Part shown: in pieces, positions 1 through 7,863 of the stretch | Layout of the letters: each line of letters begins with the position of its first letter | Numbering within the stretch: the first letter of the stretch is position 1 | NCBI GenBank assembly: GCA_040398805.1 | Contig: JBBATK010000013.1 | Coordinates: 1-51,824 of the forward strand | Length of the DNA: 51,824 nucleotides | Origin: JBBATK01 sp040398805 | GTDB taxonomy: Bacteria; Bacteroidota; Ignavibacteria; Kapaibacteriales; NICIL-2 | Direction of reading: 5' to 3' | Program-made: the position numbers and the translations under genes | The notes under the pieces: generated by a model | What the model was told of the DNA's origin: nothing | The model's database searches: none | The model's input: only the letters and a program-made list of their open reading frames with translations

Positions 1-13
1 ACACATTTTTTCG

Positions 14-21
14 TATCTTTC
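14..21 (+). promoter_or_regulatory. Possible -7 promoter box for recJ
   Basis: The sequence TATCTTTC differs by one base from the Bacteroidota -7 consensus TAnnTTTG. It lies 27 bases before the TTG start of recJ, which would give a short leader of about 20 bases. The call rests on similarity and position only. No -33 element can be seen because the window begins just upstream. Confidence 0.35.
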
Positions 22-47
22 CGGCAGTTAACAATTGGTATACTCTT

Positions 48-1748
48 TTGAACTATCGATGGGTTTTTCGAGAAACGCCTGATGAGAAAGCAGCCGACAC
101 ACTAGTACAAGAATTAAAGATTCCCCGCAGTCTTGCGAAAGTCCTGAGTTCTCGGGGACTTCGTTCGGCAGACGATGCGCGGAAATTTTTCGCACCTGAA
201 CTGGACTATCTCCACGATCCGTTTCTCATGGATGGTATGGAGAGGGCAGTGCAAAGGATCGAAGAGGCTATCCGGTCGAAGGAGCTGATTTGGATCCATG
301 GTGACTACGATGTGGACGGTACCACCTCGACGGCGATGACCCTCCAATTCTTACGCGAGATTGGTGCGAGGGCCGAGTATTACATTCCTGAGCGAATGAC
401 GGAGGGCTACGGTCTGTCCAACGCAAGCGTTGACAAAGCCGTTTCCCTTGGAGCGACGCTCCTCATAGCCGTGGATTGCGGCATCACGTCCAACGACACC
501 ATCGCGTACGCGAACTCCCGTGGCATGCAGGTGATCATCTGCGACCACCACGAACCCGGAGATGTCCTTCCTGACGCCTACGCCATACTCGATCCCATCA
601 AGCCCGGATGTCCGTATCCCTTCAAGTCCCTCGCCGCCTGCGGTGTGGCCTTCAAGCTGGTGCAGGCCATCTGTGCGGTGAACGGAAATCCCGAGAGGGC
701 GTACTCGTATCTCGATTATGTGGCGATCGCATCGGCGGCGGACATCGTGCCGCTCATCGGCGAGAACCGCGTGCTCGTGCATCACGGCTTGGAGAAGCTG
801 AACATGGATCCGCGTCCCGGATTCAAAAGTCTGGTGGACTGTGCCAATCTCGAGTTCGGTAATCTCACCACGTCGAGCATCATTTTCGGACTAGCCCCGC
901 GTATCAATGCGGCCGGTCGTATCGGCGACGCCAAGCGCGCGGTGGAGATGATGATCCAACCGGATGTCGTTGCGGCGTACAAGATCGCGCAGGAGTTGGA
1001 GCAGGAGAACCGTACGCGGAGGACGATCGACGAGAAGACGTACGCCGAAGCTTTCGCGGAAGCGGAGAAGTTCATGGCGTCGGGTACCCGGCGTTCCCTG
1101 GTCTTGTATTCACCCGATTGGCATGCAGGCGTCATCGGCATCGTCGCCTCGCGACTCGTGGAGAAGTTCCAGATTCCCGTCATCATGTTGACGAGTATGG
1201 ACGGATTCGCCAAGGGTTCGGCGCGAAGCATCAAGGAGTTCGACATCCACGCAGCGCTGAAGCATTGCGAAGGGTATCTGAACGAATTCGGCGGACATAA
1301 GCACGCGGCCGGACTCACCCTGCCCATCGACAACGTCGACGCGTTCCGGGAGGCGCTCGATGAAGTGGCGCGCATCCATGTGACAGACGACATGCTGGTG
1401 CCCGAAATCCTCATCGATGCGAACCTCACGCTGAGCGAACTCTCACCCGGATTCTTCGACCATCTCCGTCGCTTCGCGCCCTTCGGTTTCAGCAACCACA
1501 AACCGGTGTTCCATTCCCAAGGAGTGCTCAGTGCCAATGGAGTGAAAGTGGTGGGGAACAATCACCTGAAGTTCCGGGCATTGCAATCGAACTTCGTCAT
1601 CGATGCCATCGGATTCAACCTGGGAGACAAGATCTCCATCGCCGCTTCCCGACGTCCGTTCTCGCTCGTGTTCACCCTGGAGGAGAACACCTACAACGGT
1701 ATCACGGCTCCGCAGATCCGCATCAAGGATATCCGCTTGGACGATTGA
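48..1748 (+). CDS. recJ: Single-stranded-DNA-specific 5'-3' exonuclease RecJ
   Basis: RecJ degrades single-stranded DNA from the 5' end in recombinational repair (with RecQ in the RecF pathway) and in mismatch and base-excision repair. The 566-residue protein has the DHH phosphoesterase motifs in order: GDYDVDG at residues 85-91, VDCGIT near 142-147 and DHH at 166-168. These residues bind the two catalytic metal ions. The DHHA1 motif GGHKHAAG follows near residue 415, and a C-terminal OB-fold region completes the usual length. The start is a TTG codon; no ATG gives the conserved N-terminus. A nuclease-helicase gene follows on the same strand 157 bases after the stop, so co-function in DNA end processing is plausible but inferred. 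Confidence 0.96.
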   Translation: MNYRWVFRETPDEKAADTLVQELKIPRSLAKVLSSRGLRSADDARKFFAPELDYLHDPFLMDGMERAVQRIEEAIRSKELIWIHGDYDVDGTTSTAMTLQFLREIGARAEYYIPERMTEGYGLSNASVDKAVSLGATLLIAVDCGITSNDTIAYANSRGMQVIICDHHEPGDVLPDAYAILDPIKPGCPYPFKSLAACGVAFKLVQAICAVNGNPERAYSYLDYVAIASAADIVPLIGENRVLVHHGLEKLNMDPRPGFKSLVDCANLEFGNLTTSSIIFGLAPRINAAGRIGDAKRAVEMMIQPDVVAAYKIAQELEQENRTRRTIDEKTYAEAFAEAEKFMASGTRRSLVLYSPDWHAGVIGIVASRLVEKFQIPVIMLTSMDGFAKGSARSIKEFDIHAALKHCEGYLNEFGGHKHAAGLTLPIDNVDAFREALDEVARIHVTDDMLVPEILIDANLTLSELSPGFFDHLRRFAPFGFSNHKPVFHSQGVLSANGVKVVGNNHLKFRALQSNFVIDAIGFNLGDKISIAASRRPFSLVFTLEENTYNGITAPQIRIKDIRLDD

Positions 1749-1751
1749 ACG

Positions 1752-1790
1752 CAGAACGCGGGTCGCCGCAACGCGATGACCCGCGCTCTG
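1752..1790 (+). terminator. Hairpin after recJ, probable terminator
   Basis: A 13-base stem (1752-1764 with 1778-1790, one mismatch) with a 13-base loop begins 3 bases after the recJ stop codon. The tract after it (TCTTCCC) is only weakly T-rich, so termination may be inefficient. Confidence 0.5.
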
Positions 1791-1905
1791 TCTTCCCGTG
1801 TCCGGAGCAGCATCGCCCGATCCTCCGGTCCCGCTTCCGCTCGTCGCATTCACGCTCGGTCGCACGTTCATCTCGGTCACCCTTCACTCTCGGTGGATAA
1901 CAACC

Positions 1906-4900
1906 ATGCTTGGTCTTGACGATGTTTTCGAACTCCGTGCACGTGTGCATGAGTATGGCGGCAACGGCGACATGGAAGCGCGTCCGTTGCTTGAGCGCCT
2001 CGCGGTCGTGCATACGGAGATCCTGAACCGGTACGTGGCGGACTCCAACCGATACTACTCATCGGCCGTGGCCCGGCATCGATTCGTCGCCATGGATCTT
2101 CGCATGGAGAAAGAGATCGACACATCTCTTGCAAAACTCCTAGACATCGCAACGAACCCATACCGCGCTCAGGCCATCCTCAATCCGGAGCTTCCGCAGC
2201 ACTATGTCGAATTCCTCTTGCACACGCTCGATCTTTGCGAGCATCACACCCTGGGGTCGACGTCCCATGAATCGACAACCGACAGCGATACGCGAAAGGA
2301 TGGCGGACCTGCCGATGGCACATCCGCGAAACCCGCATCAGCACTCTCACTCGAGCTGTCATCGGCGTTGACATCCTGGTCCGATGCCGCCGGCGCGGCA
2401 ACGGCGGACGCGGCACCCCGATTGCATCGATTGGTCGTGACGGACATCGGGCGGCGACTGCAGACAGCCAATGGCGAGATCCACGTGCTCGACTGCTTGA
2501 GCGAGGACGGAAGGGATGTCCGCGTAGCACTCCGGCATTCTCTGCTCGGAGTGGCCGAGCAGGTATGGGTAGGAGCGTCCATCCATATCACCGAGGCACG
2601 GGCGTTGGACGACGAGCGCATCGTGACGACGGCGGAGAGTGTCTGCGTGGTGGAGCCGGATGTACTCGTGGATGTGACCGACGTGGCGGAGTGCTTCCAG
2701 CAACGCAGTGTGGAACCGCTGCTGTCGCTTCTGCGGAAGTTCACGCGCAGTTCTGCCAGCGAAGCGGTGGTGACGGGTTCCATCATCAACTCCTGCTTCG
2801 ACGACATCCTTCTTCATCCGGACAAGGAGTTCGAGGACATGTTCCGCGACGCCTGCGTGGCCAAACCATTGTCGAGTATCGCTGCGCTCAGTGCGGAGCA
2901 GCGCATCCTGGTGAAGGAGACCGTTCGCGACCATGTGCAGCGATTGCGCGAGGTGATGAAGCGGGTGAGCTACGACCGAGCGGTCGTGGAGCCGAGTTTC
3001 ATCTCGCCGGTGTTCGGACTCCAAGGACGCTTGGATGTGATGCTGGAACACGACGATCATCCCTTGCACAAGACGATCATCGAATTGAAGTCGGGCTCCG
3101 CTCCGGGCATGGCGGCAGCCGGAGGTTTCGGGACGCCGCGTTCGCGCGTGTGGCGCAACCACGAGGCGCAGATCGCCTGCTATCAGCTGTTGCTGCAATC
3201 GGCCTATCCGGGTCGGTACGGTGCCAGTGAGATACTGTATTCGAAGACGGACGAAGAACCGTTAAGGAATGTTGATGTGTCCCCGTCGATGCTGCAAGAG
3301 GTGCTCTTGTGCAGGAATGCCATCATCCGCATGGAGCACGAGATCCGCTCGAAGAACTTCTCCGCGATACGCAAAGCCTGCGAGTCCATCCCTTCGTTAC
3401 CGTCCTTCATGACGAAATCGCAGGAAGAGGTGCGAGCGATCTTCGTGACGGACGATCAGGACATGCTCATGTATGCCCAGGCGTTCCTGTATCTGATGCT
3501 GCGGGAGAATCATGAACAGCGTGTCGGTGGGTCGCGCTCGGGATCGGGGTTCGCGGGACTCTGGGCATCCACCCTTGCCGAGAAGAGACAGCGTCACGCC
3601 GTTCTCAGCGGTCTGCGTCTGCTCACCGACGCGGTCGATGACGACGGCACACTGACCTTTGCGCGGTCCGCTGCCGACGACACCGCGGCGGTGTTCCGCG
3701 TGGGCGACATCGTCGTCGTCTATCCGGTCGATCCCCTCGGCGGACGGGCCGTGTATCATGGTCTGCAGCGGAAGGGAAGCATCCGCACCATCGACGGCGA
3801 ACACGTGGTGGTGCGGCTTCGCGGTCAGCAGCCGGTCATCGCACCGGGTGAGGAACTCTTGGACTGGCAGTGCGAAGCCGATTACATGGAATCGTCCGCG
3901 TCCGCTACGCTTGCCACCTTCATGACCTTCTTCCGATCATCGGAACGCACCCGGAATCTTATCCTTGGCCGCATCCCGCCGGCACTGCGGGAACCCCGCG
4001 GGACGTCGACCGTGATGGCGCTTGCGGTGGAGCGTGGGACGGCGGACACTGCGCCGCCGCCGGCGAACGGATCCGGTATCGATACGGAGGAGGAGTTGAA
4101 CGCCCATCAGCGGGAGCTGCTGGAAAAAGCCCTGCGGGCGGATGATTACTTCCTTCTGCAGGGGCCGCCCGGAACGGGGAAGACCTCCGTCATGCTCAGG
4201 GCCCTTGTGCGAAACCTGCGCGAGAACTTAGGCGAGACCGTTCTCATCGCCGCCTATACGAATCGCGCGGTGGATGAGATCTGCCGCATGCTGAAACGCA
4301 CGTTGCCGCAAGCGGAGTACGTTCGCATGGGACGGCACGAAAACACGGAGCATCCCGATATCCTGTTCCAGACGCTTGTTCGCGACAAGGGACTTGATGA
4401 AGCCGAGCGGCATCTGCGGAATGCCCGCGTCGTGGTGGCCACCGTCACCTTCATCAACAGTAATCCCGAACTCTTCGATGTCTGCCGCTTCACCACCGCC
4501 ATCGTCGACGAGGCCGCCCAGATCCTGGAACCCCATCTCGTGGGCATGATCTCGCGGATGAATCGCTTCATCCTCATCGGCGATGAAAAGCAGCTACCGC
4601 CCGTGCTCGGCATGAACGAGCGGTCGCGGACGGTGAGCAATGAACGTCTGGACGCCATGGGCATCGGAGATCTGCAGGTATCGTTGTTCGATCGACTGCT
4701 GCGGTGCTGCATGCGGAACGGGTGGACGCATGCGTATGGCATGCTCACGCACCAAGGACGTATGCATGAGGAGATCGGCCGTATCGCTTCGGAGTTGTTC
4801 TATGGCGGACGCCTGGTGTCGCTGACCTCCCGTCAGCACGATAACCTACCGGTCGTCGCGGGCCGGGTGCGTCGCGGGTCCGGCGGCCTGCTCCCGGAAC

Positions 4901-5418
4901 ATCAAGCCAGGGAGATCCTTCGCCATCGGTGCGTGTACATCCCCACGCCGCGGAGCAATTCGAAGAACGTCAATCCCTCGGAAGCGCGGTTGTGCGCGGA
5001 ACTGGCCATCCTGTTCTTCGAGGCGTCGAGGGATGCCGAGGGATGGAACGACATGCGGCTCGGCATCATCACGCCGTTCCGCGCACAGATCCAGGAGATC
5101 CGCACGGCGCTCCCGCCGCGCCTGCGCACGTCCGTCACTATCGACACCGTGGAGCGCTTCCAGGGATCGGAACGCGATGTCATCATCCTGTCACCCGTCG
5201 TGTCATCGGCTGCGGCTCTCTCCGCCATCCAGAGTCTCACCCACGAGGAGGATGCCGTCATCGACAGGAAACTCAATGTGGCACTCACCCGGGCCCGTGA
5301 ACGGTTCATCCTGCTGGGCGACGAGGATACCCTTCGGACACTTCCGCAATACGCTGCGCTCATCGACCATATCACCCGCACGGGGATACGCATCACCGTT
5401 GGAAACGCCATCACATGA
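1906..5418 (+). CDS. Dna2-like PD-(D/E)XK nuclease / SF1B helicase
   Basis: This predicted 1170-residue protein joins a Cas4/Dna2-type nuclease to a UPF1/Dna2-type superfamily 1 helicase. The nuclease core is visible as GRLDVM near residue 372, the IELKSG dyad near 391-396 and QIACYQLLLQ near 422, matching the D, E-x-K and Q-x3-Y motifs of RecB/Cas4 nucleases. The helicase has Walker A GPPGTGKTS near 752, DEAAQ near 867, GDEKQLPP, VERFQGSERD near 1080 and LNVALTRARERF near 1122. I do not see the clustered cysteines that hold the iron-sulfur cluster in eukaryotic Dna2. The open frame extends upstream to a GTG at 1798, but the ATG at 1906 begins the plausible folded sequence. The likely role is DNA end or flap processing in repair. 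A defence role cannot be excluded. Confidence 0.85.
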   Translation: MLGLDDVFELRARVHEYGGNGDMEARPLLERLAVVHTEILNRYVADSNRYYSSAVARHRFVAMDLRMEKEIDTSLAKLLDIATNPYRAQAILNPELPQHYVEFLLHTLDLCEHHTLGSTSHESTTDSDTRKDGGPADGTSAKPASALSLELSSALTSWSDAAGAATADAAPRLHRLVVTDIGRRLQTANGEIHVLDCLSEDGRDVRVALRHSLLGVAEQVWVGASIHITEARALDDERIVTTAESVCVVEPDVLVDVTDVAECFQQRSVEPLLSLLRKFTRSSASEAVVTGSIINSCFDDILLHPDKEFEDMFRDACVAKPLSSIAALSAEQRILVKETVRDHVQRLREVMKRVSYDRAVVEPSFISPVFGLQGRLDVMLEHDDHPLHKTIIELKSGSAPGMAAAGGFGTPRSRVWRNHEAQIACYQLLLQSAYPGRYGASEILYSKTDEEPLRNVDVSPSMLQEVLLCRNAIIRMEHEIRSKNFSAIRKACESIPSLPSFMTKSQEEVRAIFVTDDQDMLMYAQAFLYLMLRENHEQRVGGSRSGSGFAGLWASTLAEKRQRHAVLSGLRLLTDAVDDDGTLTFARSAADDTAAVFRVGDIVVVYPVDPLGGRAVYHGLQRKGSIRTIDGEHVVVRLRGQQPVIAPGEELLDWQCEADYMESSASATLATFMTFFRSSERTRNLILGRIPPALREPRGTSTVMALAVERGTADTAPPPANGSGIDTEEELNAHQRELLEKALRADDYFLLQGPPGTGKTSVMLRALVRNLRENLGETVLIAAYTNRAVDEICRMLKRTLPQAEYVRMGRHENTEHPDILFQTLVRDKGLDEAERHLRNARVVVATVTFINSNPELFDVCRFTTAIVDEAAQILEPHLVGMISRMNRFILIGDEKQLPPVLGMNERSRTVSNERLDAMGIGDLQVSLFDRLLRCCMRNGWTHAYGMLTHQGRMHEEIGRIASELFYGGRLVSLTSRQHDNLPVVAGRVRRGSGGLLPEHQAREILRHRCVYIPTPRSNSKNVNPSEARLCAELAILFFEASRDAEGWNDMRLGIITPFRAQIQEIRTALPPRLRTSVTIDTVERFQGSERDVIILSPVVSSAAALSAIQSLTHEEDAVIDRKLNVALTRARERFILLGDEDTLRTLPQYAALIDHITRTGIRITVGNAIT

Positions 5419-5587
5419 TAACGCGTCGTCCTCCTCGTACGGCGGAATAGACGGTGATCGGAGACTGCCGGTTCCGTGGAGGAAGGCGACACGGTCATTC
5501 GCGACAGGATTGTGCATCCGTACGATTGTGCACGGGGGTGCTATATTCTTCCCACTCAATGCATCACCCGTTATCGGAGAATGGTAC

Positions 5588-7723
5588 ATGGTCACATCTC
5601 GATTCCTCGTCCGTGGACTTTTTTCAATCCTGCTCCTTCTTTTCGTGGCGGGCATGAGCGGACCGGACGCAACCGCCCAGCGCTTGAAGTGGATGCAACC
5701 GGAGAATCCGCTCAAGGGTCTGTTCTGGTCCACCCTGACGGTCGATAGCGACTTCGTCTATGTCAACACCTATTCGAATGCGTCCCGCGTGAACATCGCG
5801 GGGTTTCAGCGTTCGCACATCAACGGCGGCGGTTGGAAAATGTTGAGGCAGAATACCATGTCGTATCCTTCCCTCCGTGCTGCCGTGCGAGGAAATCTGT
5901 GCCTGTTGGGGGTGCAGGAGGGTGGACTTCTCCGATCCACCGACGGTGGCAATAGCTTCACCTTCGAATGGCCGTTCGAATCGATGGATTCGACCATCGA
6001 CGTCGTCCACCTGGCCTGCGCTCAGCGGTTCAACATCATCACCCAGACGAATAACACGATAGCGGTACAGGAAGTCGGGTCGAACCGGTGGCGGCTCTTC
6101 ACGACGGTCATCGAAGACCCGATCGTGGACATGCGCGTGGTGGACGATTCGATCTTCACGGTGACGAAGAAGCGACTGTGGAAGGCGCATTATCGCGATA
6201 CCGTCCTCACGCCGTGCCTGGAGCTTCGCGACTCGGTGGAAGAGATCACCTCGCTCGCAGCACTTCCCGGTGTTCTCCTCTTCGGGACGTCCGAAGGCGG
6301 CTATCGGTCCGTGGATGGCGGCAAGACGTGGAAGCTCCTTATGGTGAACGACGAACGGAAACCCCTGCGCGTCACCTCTCTCACCTCGTTCTGCGCTATC
6401 GCGATGAATTCGAGTTTCGATGCCGTCGGCATCGTGTACCGATCCGACGATCTCGGCGTCACCTGGAAGCTGGTGCCGCAGTTTCCCGCGCTCGTCGCCG
6501 ATGCGGTGGCATACAAGAACGATGTCATCGCCATGGATATCCGCGGACGGGTCATCTGTGCGAAACCTGTCATCAACGACCACCTGGACTTGTGTTCCTA
6601 TCCCGTCGATTGCGCCCTGCCCGTCATGGCGCCGCACGCCGTGACAGGATTCGTGGTGTGCGATAAGGAACCGATGAAACGCTTGAGGAACTGGGACCAG
6701 TGGCTGCCGTCCACCTTGCCGCGCATGACGGTGACCGACGTCGCCTATGTCGGCGGTCGCCTGCTCGCCGTGGGCGAGGGGGAAGACATGGCGGTGAGCG
6801 ACGACGGGGGCTTGTCGTGGTTTCCGTTAACCGCGACCGGACTTCCCGCGAACGTGCGGTGGAAACGACTCATTGTCCATAACGGCATGCTCGTCCTGCA
6901 CGGCGCCGATAGTTCCGTGTACATGTCCACCGGACCGGATGCGACGTGGACTTCGGTATTCACAAAGGTTCCCGATCACGTTGCGTGCCACGACAGTTCC
7001 GTTTGCGTCGTGTCCGCGAACAGGTTCTGCCGACTCATGACGAATGCTCGTGGTTGGTGGATCCGCCAGGACACCGTCACCATGATCGACGGCACGGCCT
7101 CCTTCCGCGATGGCGTGCGGTCCTTGGTAGCGCGCGACACAGACCGCGTGTATGTGCTGACACACGACGGACGATTCTTTGTCAACCGATCCGGTGGCGC
7201 AAACGGATCACGGTGGGATGAACGGAGCGTGCCCTTCACCGACTCCATCGCCTCTCTGCGCTGTACGCGAAACGCCGTGTTCGCCGTGCTCCGACCCATG
7301 GGCCTGATGCGCAGCACCGATGATGGCGACAGCTGGCAACGAGAAGAGACGGGATTGACCGATGCCGTTGTCGATATCAAGTCCGCAGGTCCTACCCTCT
7401 GGGCCTCGACGGAATACAAAGGACTGTTCGTGGCCTTCGATGATGCCCTTGTGTCGGTGAAGAGTCCGTCGGACCCGGAGCAGGAAACCTCAACCCTGCT
7501 CCACCCACAGCCCGCTTCGGACCTCGTCCGCAGTCCGCTGTTCGCCTCCTGCACCGCGGTCAGCGTCAGCTCGTCCATCGGCACGTCTGTTGGCATCCTG
7601 CCCGTCATGGCAGGCGGTCATGTGGATGTTTCGGGTCTTGCACCGGGCATGTACCTGTTCAGCACCGTCGATGCAAACGGCGCACTGCTGCGCATCGCCG
7701 TGCGGTGCATGGTGTGGAGATAA
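5588..7723 (+). CDS. Secreted BNR/YCF48-type beta-propeller with T9SS-like C-terminus
   Basis: The 711-residue product begins with a signal peptide (hydrophobic segment near residues 9-22, cleavage probably after ATA near 30). Its body carries repeated Asp-box motifs of the form S-x-D-G-G-x-x-W/F: STDGGNSF near 117, SVDGGKTW near 240, SDDLGVTW near 285, SDDGGLSW near 403 and STDDGDSW near 575. Such blades form a beta-propeller in YCF48, sortilin and related families. The last 75 residues (QPASD then VDVSGLAPGMYLF) resemble a T9SS type A sorting domain, implying export and anchoring at the cell surface. The start is the ATG at 5588, because the frame upstream lies antisense-free but overlaps the preceding gene. 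A paralogue of the same architecture starts at 21607. The ligand is unknown. Confidence 0.75.
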   Translation: MVTSRFLVRGLFSILLLLFVAGMSGPDATAQRLKWMQPENPLKGLFWSTLTVDSDFVYVNTYSNASRVNIAGFQRSHINGGGWKMLRQNTMSYPSLRAAVRGNLCLLGVQEGGLLRSTDGGNSFTFEWPFESMDSTIDVVHLACAQRFNIITQTNNTIAVQEVGSNRWRLFTTVIEDPIVDMRVVDDSIFTVTKKRLWKAHYRDTVLTPCLELRDSVEEITSLAALPGVLLFGTSEGGYRSVDGGKTWKLLMVNDERKPLRVTSLTSFCAIAMNSSFDAVGIVYRSDDLGVTWKLVPQFPALVADAVAYKNDVIAMDIRGRVICAKPVINDHLDLCSYPVDCALPVMAPHAVTGFVVCDKEPMKRLRNWDQWLPSTLPRMTVTDVAYVGGRLLAVGEGEDMAVSDDGGLSWFPLTATGLPANVRWKRLIVHNGMLVLHGADSSVYMSTGPDATWTSVFTKVPDHVACHDSSVCVVSANRFCRLMTNARGWWIRQDTVTMIDGTASFRDGVRSLVARDTDRVYVLTHDGRFFVNRSGGANGSRWDERSVPFTDSIASLRCTRNAVFAVLRPMGLMRSTDDGDSWQREETGLTDAVVDIKSAGPTLWASTEYKGLFVAFDDALVSVKSPSDPEQETSTLLHPQPASDLVRSPLFASCTAVSVSSSIGTSVGILPVMAGGHVDVSGLAPGMYLFSTVDANGALLRIAVRCMVWR

Positions 7724-7863
7724 GCAGAAGCGGTCGCGCGACGAGATCATCCGGCGTCGGTTGAGCGCACGTGGAGCGATTGCCTATGATCCCGGGCAAC
7801 ATGACGCTATCGAGAAGGATTGCGCTATCGCGAGGGATTACGCGGGAACGAAGGGAAGGTTGT

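Noticed and set aside
1798..1905. 36-codon N-terminal extension of the Dna2-like protein from a GTG
   Set aside because: It overlaps the region just after the recJ hairpin and has no family-like sequence; the ATG at 1906 is more likely.
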